From assembly GCF_020085105.1 (NCBI RefSeq), contig NC_058065.1, forward strand, positions 1,466,810-1,530,809: 64,000 nucleotides of DNA. Reading direction: 5' to 3'. Shown in pieces: positions 55,701 to 64,000 of the stretch. The stretch comes from Siniperca chuatsi (lineage: Eukaryota; Chordata; Actinopteri; Centrarchiformes; Sinipercidae). Both the position numbers and the translations under genes were made by a program. The notes beneath the pieces were generated by a model. The model worked only from the letters and a program-made list of their open reading frames with translations, was not told the DNA's origin and ran no database searches. Position 1 is the stretch's first letter; each line of letters opens with the position of its first letter.

Positions 55701-58700
55701 ATTTAGAGAAATAACTTAAATTATAAGACAAACTTTGACTTAGTCTGACCTGAGAGTTTCCAGTTTACAATGTGGACTCTCCAGTCCAGCTGTCAGCAGC
55801 TTCACTCCTGAATCCTGCAGGTCGTTGTTACTCAGGTCCAGCTCTCTCAGACTAGAGGACTGGGAGCTGAGAAACGAGGACAGAGCTTCATAGCTTCTCT
55901 TTGAGAGGTTACAGCCACTCAGTCTGGAGAGGAAATAGTGAAGACGATGACAAATAACATTTGTATTAAAATGCTGAGTCTGGTCTTTTGGTGATACAGT
56001 ATATATAATATATTCTCAGCACGTTAAAATCCTTGCTGTTTTACTCTGAACACGTTGGAGAAGTGACTGAATCAGTAAAAACATGAAATGATAATATTAT
56101 ATAATAAATTCGAAACAAAAATAACGTTCTCTGTCTCACTCAGAAGTCATATTTCATGCTGTACAATACATAAACCTCAATTAGTACAAAATTCATTGGA
56201 AAACTCAAAGACTTTCTGTACTGTGAAATTTGAAATCCTGACAGAAGAGATTCAGGAACCGTGATGAAATGCAGCTTAGAGAAATCATTTTAAAACATTG
56301 AGACAGACTGTGACTTAATCTGACCTGAGAGTTTCCAGTTTACAATGTGAACTCTCCAGTCCAGCTGTCAGCAGCTTCACTCCTGAATCCTGCAGGTCGT
56401 TGTTACTCAGGTCCAGCTCTCTCAGACTAGAGGACTGGGGGCCGAGAACTGAGGACAGTGCTTCACAGCTTCTCTTTGAGAGGTTACAGCCACTCAGTCT
56501 GGAGAGACAACAGTAAGTAAACGAGTAAGTAGTTTTTAATTTCTTTCTCCTGTTCATGAATAAATCCCACTATGTATCTACTTACAGAGCTTTGTTGGAG
56601 GCTTTGACCACTGGCAGCAGCCTCAGAAGAGCCTCCTCTGAAGCTGAGTATTTCTTCAGGTCAAACACATCCAGATCTTTTTCTGATGACAGTAAGATGA
56701 AGACCAGAGCTGACCACTGAGCAGGAGACAGTTTATCTGTGGAGAGACTTCCTGAACTCAGGGACTGTTGGATCTCCTCCACTAGAGAACGATCATTCAG
56801 TTCATTCAGACAGTGGAACAGATTGATGCTTTTCTCTGCAGAGGGAATCTCTTCGATCTTCTTCTTGATGTACTCGACTGTTTCCGGACTGGTCTGTGAG
56901 CGACTTCCTTTCCGTGTCAGCAGGCCTCGTAGGAGAGTCTGATTGGTCTGCAGTGAGAGTCCCAGGAGGAAGCGGAGAAACAAGTCCAAGTGTCCATTTG
57001 GACTTTTTAAGGCCTGGTCCACAGCACACTGGTACAAGTGTGTCACTGCAGATTCAAGGTAGGTTGATTGTTCTTCTGACAGCAGATTGACACCAGAGTT
57101 GATGAAGGTCAGATGGACATGAAGAGCAGCCAGAAACTCCTGAATGCTCAGATGGACGAAGCAGAACACCTCGTTCTGATACAGCCCTCTCTCCTCTCTA
57201 AAGATCTGTGTGAACACTCCTGAGCACACTGAGGCTGCTCTGATATCGATGCCACACTCTGTCAGGTCTGATTCATAGAAGATCAGGTTGCCTTCCTGCA
57301 GCTGCTCTAAAGCCAGTTTTCCCAGAGACACAATCATCTTCCTGCTCTTTTAATTCAAGTGTGGATCTGTCTCAGCTCCTCCATCATACTTGATGCTCTT
57401 CAGTTTGGACTGAACCACCAGGAAGTGGATGTACATCTCAGTTAGGGTCTTGGGCAGCTCTCCTCCCTCTCTGGTCTTCAACACCTCCTCCAGAACTGTA
57501 GCAGTGATCCAGCAGAAGACCGGGATGTGGCACATGATGTGGAGGCTTCGTGATGTTTTGATGTGGGAGATGATGCTGCTGGCCTGCTCCTCATCTCTGA
57601 ATCTCTTCCTGAAGTACTCCTCCTTCTGTGGGTCGGTAAACCCTCTGACCTCTGTCACCATGTCAACACACTCCGAAGGGATCTGATTGGCTGCTGCAGG
57701 TCGTGTGGTTATCCAGAGGCGAGCAGAGGGAAGCAGGTTCCCCCTGATGAGGTTTGTCAGCAGCACATCTACTGAGGTGGACGTTGTAGCATCAGTCAGG
57801 ATCTCATTGTTGTGGAAGTCCAGAGGAAGTCGACACTCATCCAGACCGTCAAAAATGAACAAAACCTGGAACTCTTCAAACCTGCAGATTCCTGCTTCTT
57901 TGGTTTCAGTAAAGAAGTGATGAACAAGTTCCACCAAGCTGTATTTTTCTTTTTCAGCACATTCAGCTCTCTGAAAGTGAATGGAAATGTGAACTGTATG
58001 TCCTGGTTGGCTTTGTCTTCAGCCCAGTCCAGAGTGAACTTCTGTGTTAAGACTGTTTTCCCAATGCCAGCCACTCCCTTTGTCATCACCGTTCTGATTA
58101 TTTCATCTCTTCCAGGTGAGGGTTTAAAGATGTCTTCTTGTCTGATTGTTGTTTCTGGTCTGTCTGGTTTCCTGGATGCTGTTTCAATCTGTCTGACCTC
58201 ATGTTCATCATTGACCTCTGCAGTCCCTCCCTCTGTGATGTAGAGCTCTGTGTAGATCTGGTTCAGAAGGGTTGGGTTTCCTGCTTTAGCGATTCCCTCA
58301 AACACACACTGGAACTTCTGCTTCAGGTTAGATTTAAGTTTACGTTGCCAAACTCCAGAATGACTTCCTGAATAAACACACAAAAAATCAGATCAATAAT
58401 ATTTCCCTCCATCTCTTGAGACATCAGTAAATGTCCCGTTTATCCAGCATGTTAAATCTTTAAAGAAATCCTCTTACTGATCTGCAGACAGTCAGCCAGC
58501 TCCTCCTGCTTCATTCTCCTCAGGAAGTGCAGTGTGATCTTCAGAAATGCCTCTCTGCTGCTCCTCCTCTGCTCTTCCTCCTTACCGTCCAACACCTCCT
58601 CATCCTCCCTCTGACTCTCTAAGCATTCTGGGTAATCTGATCCCAGAACCTTCTGCATTTTCTTCAGCTCGTTCTTCACAAAAGTGACAATGTTCTCCTC

Positions 58701-60822
58701 CAGCAGCTGGAACAGAATATTATATGAATGAAACAATCAAACTAAAATCATGGAACCAAACATCAGATCCATGTTGGACAGACTGACAATCCACTGGTCT
58801 GAAAAGTGCAGCGTGGAGATTATTGTGACCAGAATAGATGTAAAAGTAGTTGTTGTACATGTACAGACCATAAATATGGAGTCCAGGTGTGTTTGATGCT
58901 GCTGGGCAGACTGACCACTGGGAACCTCTGAGCTCTCCTGGTCGACTCTGTGGAGGAATCATGAAGAATTAGCTCACATTATGTCCGTCCACACAGAGAC
59001 AAACACGAGCTAAAGGTCCTTTGAATTAAAGTGTTGATTAAAACATTGAATCTGATGGTTTCCCCTGGCATTAAAGTGTTGGTCGTACTGCTGATCCCAC
59101 TGTGAATCAACAGTCCAGTCTGCATTTCTGTGCAGCTTTCAGTTTACTGCATTGGTTCACCAGCTTGTCTGGTTTAGTCCTTCCAGCTCTTATTGACCCC
59201 TATAATACTGTGGACAGCAACGCACAGCTCACACAAGCTAACTGGATGCTACCTGTCAGTGCAAATTGGTAGTGAGTCACAATAAACTGTGTGAAACATC
59301 AGGAACACCAAAGAGAAAACCGAATAGAATACTGGATCAAACCAAAGCTGAGGGTGATTTCACACTGAACTGTGTGTCAAATGAAAGCTAGAACAAACTT
59401 CTCAGGTGCAGGTGTTGTTCATAGAAGTTGGTATGGCTGTTTCTTTTACACTTGTTTACACACATGTTGTGTGTATTTGTTTCTGATCTGTTTCAAACCC
59501 ATCTCCCGATAGGAAATTGGATCTCTTTGAGCTTCTGCAGCCTGCAGTGATCCATAACAGCCGTCTCTGCATTGACAGACGGCAGAACAGGCTTAGTGGT
59601 CGTCCACCAATCAGAAGGTCAGTCAAAGTCAGTCTGTCGAAGTGTCTTTCGGCAAAACACTGAACCCTAAATTGCCCCAAGGCCTGTTCCGTCGGTGTGT
59701 GTGTGTGAATGATTAGTTAGGTTCTTCGGACTGATCTGTGATAGTACAGTATCGTACAATACAGTGATATTTTAAAGTTTTAACAGTTTACCTCTTGGCA
59801 GCAGAGGGCTGTCGTCCTTTAAAATCAATGATGCGACCCTTTGACTGGTCACTCTTGAAGGACACACAGCTGGGTCCAGGTCCATGTTCAGGTTCAGACT
59901 CAGGTCCAGGTCCAGCAGAGGCTGGCCTCCCATAGATCCTGTTTAACATGGATGGAAAATCACTTTTTAGTCTTCAGACACAGAAGCTGCTGGAGAAACT
60001 ATCCATCAGCAGCATCAATAAGAAAGCAGCTGTGTGTTTCCTCAGACTCTGATGGTTCATTCTGGGCTTTAGAGCAGCTGATCACAGTCCAGCTGTTATC
60101 ACTGACATGTTTCCATTTCTGTTGTCACATGACTGAAAACTAGAAAATGTTGATTGATGGAGGAACTCGAATCAGGGTTAGCCATCGTTAGCAGCTAGCA
60201 TCTGTTAGCCTCAATAAAATCACTGTTTTATTCTCCTGCAGTCATCAGACAACAGTCAGAACGTGTGTGTGGAGAAAATGTTAAACTGAAGTCAAGAGCT
60301 GAAAACTGGTTATACTGGTTATACTGGGCAGCTTTCACACGTGAGAATATAAATGTATGTGAAGAAGAACGATGCTGAAAATAAACAAACAGATTTAATA
60401 AAACTTCTCTGGATAATTAACAGTTAAAACATGAATCAGTGATATTTGAATGTTTTAACAGTTTACCTCTTTGCAGCAGAGGGCTGTCGTCCTTTAAAAT
60501 TAATGATGTGATCATTTGACCAGTCGCTCTTCAAGGACACACAGCTGGGCTCAGGTCCAGGTCCAGGTTCAGGTTCAGACTCAGGTCCAGGTCCAGCAGA
60601 GTCTGGTCTCTGCTGCTCTGGCCTTGAACACAACACACACAGAGCTTTGAGTGTGAATAATGATGGTGCAGTGATCTGAGTGCTGAGCTCTGACATGGAG
60701 AAGAGTCATGGACAGTTAGAGATCCTCATCTCACCTCTGAGCTCTGGTCTGGCTGCCATGTTCCCCACACAGACTGGTTTTAGAGGGAGGGCTCCCTCCT
60801 CTCTGTCCTCACACTGATTCAT
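52141..60822 (-). CDS. NLRC3-like NLR with C-terminal PRY-SPRY (B30.2), disrupted
   Basis: Eleven coding exons on the minus strand: 60822-60735, 60622-60467, 59938-59792, 58947-58869, 58706-58478, 58367-56586, three 174-nt LRR exons (56498-56325, 55923-55750, 55499-55326), 52910-52864 and 52709-52141. All junctions are GT/AG, and the phases agree from exon to exon once the frame breaks are allowed for. The product is a fish-type cytosolic NLR: N-terminal SCVS-type peptide repeats, FISNA, NACHT ATPase, LRRs, B30.2. NLRs of this class are thought to act in innate sensing or its regulation. Breaks: one base missing in a C-run of exon 1, one base missing in an A-run of the NACHT exon, and a TAA in the same exon. 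Two are homopolymer indels, so assembly error is a real alternative to pseudogenisation. Confidence 0.85.
52864..52910 (-). CDS. Short linker exon of the NLR
   Basis: 47 nt between TTTCAG and GTAAGTG. It reads [15 protein letters not shown] and enters in phase 2 and leaves in phase 1, so it joins LRR3 to the SPRY exon (completing a Tyr codon before SCELTL). This linker is typical of fish NLRC3-like genes. Confidence 0.85.
54357..54640 (+). mobile_element. L2/CR1-type LINE C-terminal fragment
   Basis: Reads [11 protein letters not shown] (ATCACGCCTGGATTACTGTA), [13 protein letters not shown], then [20 protein letters not shown]. Same type as the C-terminal coding part at 35.4-35.84 kb; strongly shortened. 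Confidence 0.75.
54690..55100 (+). mobile_element. LINE 3' end
   Basis: From the coding end (CCACAGGAAGTCATTCCTGC) through the UTR to GAGTTTCCCCTCAGGGATGA and the TTTCTGATTCTGATTCTGAT tail. Matches 40190-40575 and the inverted copy at 31148-31850. Confidence 0.8.
55326..55499 (-). CDS. NLR LRR exon 3
   Basis: 174 nt, phase 2 at both ends. Reads [40 protein letters not shown], the ribonuclease-inhibitor type LRR. Donor GTATG, acceptor TTTGCAG. Confidence 0.9.
55750..55923 (-). CDS. NLR LRR exon 2
   Basis: 174 nt. Reads [40 protein letters not shown]. Nearly identical to LRR exon 1, pointing to recent exon duplication. Confidence 0.92.
56325..56498 (-). CDS. NLR LRR exon 1
   Basis: 174 nt. 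Reads [40 protein letters not shown]. It is preceded by CCAG and followed by GTCAGAT, a GT donor shared with LRR exon 2. Confidence 0.92.
56586..58367 (-). CDS. NLR large exon: FISNA, NACHT and helical domains (two frame breaks)
   Basis: 1782 nt. Starts [19 protein letters not shown] (FISNA), then [20 protein letters not shown], Walker [15 protein letters not shown] (about 58053-58080), Walker [17 protein letters not shown] (about 57832-57865), [13 protein letters not shown] and [14 protein letters not shown], then the winged and helical region to SNKAL. Frame break 1: in the A-run at 57943-57954 one base is missing (NVLK|KYSLVEL). Frame break 2: at about 57347-57355 an in-frame TAA follows ETDPHLN, where a PES-type sequence is expected. 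The length is one base short of a multiple consistent with the flanking phases, which confirms the one-base loss. Confidence 0.9.
58478..58706 (-). CDS. NLR exon 5: pre-FISNA helical segment
   Basis: 229 nt between CTGTTCCAG and GTAAGAG, phase 0 to 1. Reads [40 protein letters not shown], then [20 protein letters not shown] and ELADCLQ. This charged helical exon is standard in fish NLRC3-like genes, between the N-terminal repeats and FISNA. Confidence 0.9.
58869..58947 (-). CDS. NLR exon 4
   Basis: 79 nt. Reads [26 protein letters not shown]. Acceptor CCTCCACAG, donor ATG|GTCTGT, phase 2 to 0, joining in frame to LLEENI of the next exon. Confidence 0.82.
59792..59938 (-). CDS. NLR exon 3: N-terminal peptide repeat
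   Basis: 147 nt, phase 2 at both ends. Reads [50 protein letters not shown] second copy of the SCVS(F/L)KSD repeat seen in exon 2. The two exons are homologous and symmetric, so copy number can change without shifting the frame. Confidence 0.88.
60467..60622 (-). CDS. NLR exon 2: N-terminal peptide repeat
   Basis: 156 nt, phase 2 at both ends. Reads [52 protein letters not shown]. Preceded by TGTTCAAG and followed by GTAAACTG, as in exon 3. Confidence 0.88.
60735..60822 (-). CDS. NLR exon 1 with one-base deletion
   Basis: 88 nt from ATG at 60822. It begins [11 protein letters not shown] and then loses the family frame ([16 protein letters not shown] instead of [18 protein letters not shown]), because the C-run in GCCCTCCC has one base fewer than in the 36.9-kb copy (GCCCCTCCC). 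Donor GTGAG. The duplicate shows the intact state, 89 nt in phase 2. Confidence 0.85.
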
Positions 60823-61199
60823 GCTGCTGAACTCACATCCACATCAGCTCACACACACTTTGATCTGGAGAGGAAACACAAATCCTTCATCTGCACATCA
60901 GCTGAAATCCTCCTTTCCATCATTTCTCCTGTAAGAAGATCAGCTGCTCCTCCAGTGATTGGCTGTTACTTTCTGTTTCATATCAGTGTCAGCTGAATGC
61001 AGTCAGACAGCAGTGAGGCAGAGGAAGCTGCCATCAGCTGCTGGACTTCTACTATCAGGCCACTAGATGGCGTCATGAAGCTGCAGTGAAGTGCAGATTT
61101 ACCTTCACTGACACACAGAGGGGCTGAGATGGACTGATGTGGTCTGACAGAGTCCCTGTAGAAAAGGACTCGATGCAACAAGCTACAGCTGATTATTTC

Positions 61200-61849
61200 A
61201 CAGCTGAGATTAAGGCTCCAACATAATAAGCAACAAACTGTACTTCAGTGCAGTTCCTGAGTAAATGTACTTACTTTGTACCTCTGTTGAATAATATGAT
61301 CCTGAAGTAAATGCAGCCTCAGTAAAACGCTGACAGATCAAAGTGAATGAGTCTCTCTCATGTATTGATTGTTTAGCAGCTGGTGATCAGATCCGTATTT
61401 GGGGTAATGAGCATGTTGATGTGAAACATAAGAAGCGACACTGGTTCCAGCTCATTGGATGAAGAACCTGTTGATCCTTCAGATAGCTGGGAGACCCTCT
61501 GACTCCCAAACTGTCTGCACATCAGTCCTGTGGTGGAAATATACCGACACAAACAGCTGTTCTCCAGCGGCTGTCCGGCCGAGCGAGGCCGCATTTAGTG
61601 GCTCAGACAGCGGGAGAGCAGCGGCTCGTCTCCGCCTCCTCCACAGGCTGATTCAGGCAGGAAAAGCTGCCTTCAGCCATCAGTCAGTGGAGCTACACAG
61701 TAATAACGACTCTGTGTCCAGCTGCTGAGGATCCGCTGACTCTGCTGCTGCTCTTATTCCGCCGCTTACACTCCCAGACACCGACACAACATGGCGGAGA
61801 TTTGTAGTCCCGAGTTTCCAGTGAAACTCAGAGCTGTGAGTTTGGGGAA
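61200..61849. promoter_or_regulatory. Intergenic region between divergent NLR and small ORF
   Basis: The GC content rises at 61560-61760 (GCGGCTGTCCGGCCGAGCGA, AGCGGCTCGTCTCCGCCTCC), consistent with a promoter for the plus-strand frame. No TATA box is obvious. Confidence 0.35.
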
Positions 61850-62072
61850 ATGAAGCGTCGAGCGGCAGCTTTCTGCTGTTTCTGTGGAACTAAGCTGCCG
61901 ACAGCTTGTGTTAACGAGTCAAACACTTCAGACGGGTTACATTACCTTCAGCTGCAGCTTCAGAGGAGAAAACTATCTGCGACTCGACGGTCAGAGGAAG
62001 CGAAAGTAAACTTTGAACAGGAAACACCCAGAGAGGCGCGTGACCGTGACTCACAGCCAAAACACAAGCAAA
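61850..62072 (+). CDS. Small Cys-containing ORF, copy 2 (first exon?)
   Basis: Begins MKRRAAAFCCFCGTKLPTAC, then LHYLQLQLQRRKLSATRRSE and DRDSQPKHKQ, ending at a donor-like AAA|GTAAGA. Reading through instead gives 89 codons to a stop at 62119. Two Cys clusters (CCFC and TAC) lie near the N terminus. Differences from the copy at 37934 are mostly single substitutions that keep the frame (T/K, T/S, G/R, KV/EA). Function not recognised. Possibly the first coding exon of a gene continuing downstream, or a conserved promoter-associated frame. Confidence 0.45.
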
Positions 62073-62119
62073 GTAAGAAAAACATCTTCATCATTCGACA
62101 ACATTTAAACAGGAAATAA

Positions 62120-63120
62120 AAATAGAAACAGCACGCGTGAAAAAATAAAGATGCATGAAAACCAAATGTAGACAAGCTTTATTCTTGTTGATTGCACCGC
62201 TGATTAATTCAAAAGCACTGAGTGGTGTTACTTCCTGTTTGTTTAAATCAAATGCAAATAAAAGGCTCAAAGTGAACTGTTCTCATTCTGTACTGCAACA
62301 TCTCAGACGAACCTCTGCAGCTCTTTGACATTTAAGACAGATTTTATTCTTGAGTGGGAGTAAAAGTGAAGGATTTTTACTATATATCCATAAGTGTTGC
62401 AGTACCACCAACTGCTGGACTGTAACAGCTTCACAGTGGAAACCCATTGACGACGTTAGTCCCTTCTACAACCCAGACCCAGTTGGTGCAGCTCCTTCCC
62501 TCACTGTAACATCCAGATCCTCTCCAGAACCTGCAGCGTCCAGCACCATCTTAATCCCGTCCGACTTCCCCTTTTATTTCAGCAGCGCAATTTATAACCA
62601 TGGCAACGAATGCCAGAAATCGTTTCCTGTCCATGCAGACGCTCTGATTATTACAAAGTAATGGATGCATCTATATAAAACTAAATCAAACCGTATTTAA
62701 ATCAGTCATTGTACTTTTTCTAGTTGATTTAGCTACAACTCTCTTCTTGTTTTAACTTCACATTGAAGTTTCTTGTCATCAGCTTTAAAAAAATAAACGT
62801 TTGTTTTAACATAACTGCTTCTGTGGTAGTTACAGCGCTGTAAAGACGCAGTAGTTCATATAAAAAGTGGCTGGCCCCGACAGTTTACCACCACGTCATC
62901 TTTTTATTGATCGCTCCTTTTTTTTTTTTGAGGCGTTGTCGCCACCTGCTGGACTGGACCAGCTGGAACTGGTTAATGTTGTAGCAGTGGCTAAGTGGCT
63001 GTCGTACTATGACCAGATGTAAACAGGAAGAAGTTAAATAAAGTTGTGCGTGTGATGCATTATGAGACAACGGGCCCCCGGGCCCCCACCCGTCCTACAT
63101 AGGTCATCGCATAATGTACC
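62120..63120. other. Non-coding stretch
   Basis: No gene recognised. A T-run lies at 62919-62929 and a G/C palindrome (GGGCCCCCGGGCCCCC) at 63072-63087. Confidence 0.5.
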
Positions 63121-63164
63121 GTGAGACCTGTAGTGACAATTAAAAGAAGAAGTAATTTCTCAGC

Positions 63165-63442
63165 AATTGAGTTTCCAAATAAAAGCTGTTGACGGAGGCC
63201 CACGCGTGTTCTCGCTAGAGTTTCAAAATAAAAGCCCTTGTGACAGTTAGGTGAGGAAGTCATCGCATAAAGTCTGTACTGGAATTTCGAAATTAGTGAT
63301 GATTATGACGTCATCCTAAAATGTTGCACTGGAGTTTCAAAACAAAAGCAACAGCGACCGTTTTAACGGATGGTCCTCCCATTACTCCTGCAATGGTTTC
63401 AAAATAAAAGCTTCCTCAAACTCCGTTTTCAAGATAAAAGTT
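63165..63442. repeat. Dispersed-tandem GTTTCAAAATAAAAGC motifs
   Basis: Five imperfect copies at 63169-63186, 63218-63235, 63332-63349, 63396-63411 and 63424-63440, with spacing of 28-114 bp. Most carry AATAAA or ATAAAA on the plus strand. They lie just beyond the 3' end of the SETDB-type gene, which is on the opposite strand. Confidence 0.7.
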
Positions 63443-63546
63443 GCATAGACTCTGAAATGAAACCAACGAACACACAAGACAATCTAAATTTAGTCCATTT
63501 ATTTAGAAAAACTAAAAAAAGTACAGAATCTGCATTTTCAAACAGT

Positions 63547-63552
63547 TTTATT
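63547..63552 (-). terminator. Polyadenylation signal of the SETDB-type gene
   Basis: AATAAA on the minus strand (TTTATT on plus), 76 bp past the stop codon, is the only canonical signal close to the gene end. Confidence 0.65.
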
Positions 63553-63627
63553 ACAGCACAGTAGACGAAAATATATTTTTCCGTACAGTTTTATGGTCAG
63601 TGTGAATGTCTGAACCTGGTGGAGGGA

Positions 63628-63980
63628 TTACTGGGCTTCACCTTCAACCTCGCACATGTCACACACGGTTTCCTCGATGGTAAAATGCCCTTGGCAACAG
63701 TTGCTGCCGCAGAGACAGGGCACTTCCTGTTTCCTTTTTGCGTCGGCGGAGTAATTCCAGGTGAGCTCGGTGCCGGCCTTCACAGCCCTGACGGAGAAAA
63801 GACAAATCTGTCGTCAGCGAATTACAAACAATAACAACCATCATCATCATCAGCAGCAGCATCTGAGCTCCTTCTTCCTCCTCTTCCTCACCTGTTGGTG
63901 AAGAAGGCGATGACGGGGAAGCCGGGGTCGTGGGAGTCGGTGAAGACGTTCTGGGTGAACAGGTTTGGCTGGCAACCGTG
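63628..63980 (-). CDS. SETDB-type histone lysine methyltransferase, last two exons (partial)
   Basis: Exons 63980-63892 (89 nt) and 63787-63628 (160 nt, stop TAA at 63630-63628). The gene continues beyond the right edge. The peptide reads HGCQPNLFTQNVFTDSHD, PGFPVIAFFTNR, AVKAGTELTWNYSADAKRKQ, then post-SET Cys residues CLCGSNCC and a tail ending CDMCEVEGEAQ. QNVF and AFFTNR...GTELTWNY match the C-terminal SET half of the SETDB1/SETDB2 family (H3K9 methyltransferases, nuclear). FFTNR favours SETDB2-like, but a fish-specific paralogue is possible. The NHSC motif is HGC here (Ser to Gly), and the C-terminal tail after the post-SET is longer than in mammals. Confidence 0.82.
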
Positions 63981-64000
63981 CTGTAGCGAGCAGAGACAGG

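Larger units (their letters stand above)
60467..62055. repeat. Segmental duplication, copy 2 (partner 36616-38140)
   Basis: Contains NLR exons 1-2, their upstream region and the divergent 61850 frame. It differs from copy 1 in the middle (61200-61775) and lacks the 275-bp insertion. Confidence 0.9.

Noticed and set aside
57812-58243. 143-codon plus-strand frame
   Set aside because: Antisense shadow of the NLR NACHT exon; the minus strand carries the FISNA/NACHT motifs.
61459-61728. 89-codon plus-strand frame with Ser/Ala/Arg
   Set aside because: Lies in the GC-rich intergenic region that is not shared with the duplicate; no domain or conserved partner seen.

Overview
The window is nuclear DNA of a teleost fish, most likely a percomorph. 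The evidence is intron-containing genes with GT/AG junctions, an NLRC3-like NLR gene with a B30.2 tail, several fish LINE families, Tc1-like and Penelope-like elements, and abundant CA/TG microsatellites. Most of the 64 kb is non-coding. One assembly gap (100 N) lies at 36401-36500. All gene models were built by hand from reading frame, splice sites and intron phase.

Layout. 1-13 kb: microsatellites, a GC-rich minisatellite, degenerate ACT/GCT trinucleotide tracts and dispersed repeats; I see no convincing gene. 13-22.7 kb: a tandem duplication (about 4.9 kb unit) carrying two minus-strand genes for small single-V-domain Ig receptors with signal peptide, one TM segment and a tyrosine-bearing tail. 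Copy 2 has an ITIM-like motif built across a splice junction and copy 1 has lost it. The flank of a third unit survives at 12.0-12.4 kb. 22.7-28.9 kb: degenerate GTA repeats, a MITE-like element and a 1.3-kb palindrome made of two head-to-head 5'-truncated Penelope-like fragments. 29-33 kb: a B7/butyrophilin-like V-set exon with a candidate leader exon, near a GC-rich promoter-like region.

34.4-36.3 kb: one LINE nested in another, next to the gap. 36.6-38.5 kb: the first two exons of an NLRC3-like gene plus a divergent small reading frame, a segmental duplicate of 60.4-62.1 kb. 38.7-39.7 kb: a broken Tc1-like transposon. 41.1-42.4 kb: an unprocessed kynureninase pseudogene with several exons. 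42.8-48.1 kb (and inverted at 51.1-51.6 kb): a tandem array of tRNA-like modules with Pol III A and B boxes, many followed by a T-run. 48.1-49.1 kb: the 5' end of a jockey-like LINE.

52.1-60.8 kb: an eleven-exon NLRC3-like gene on the minus strand (N-terminal peptide repeats, FISNA/NACHT exon, three LRR exons, PRY-SPRY exon) with at least two one-base deletions and one in-frame stop. 63.6-64 kb: the last two exons of a SETDB-type histone methyltransferase on the minus strand.

The immune genes (paired Ig receptors, B7-like V-set, NLR) suggest a rapidly evolving immune-gene neighbourhood. The least explained structure is the tRNA-like array.
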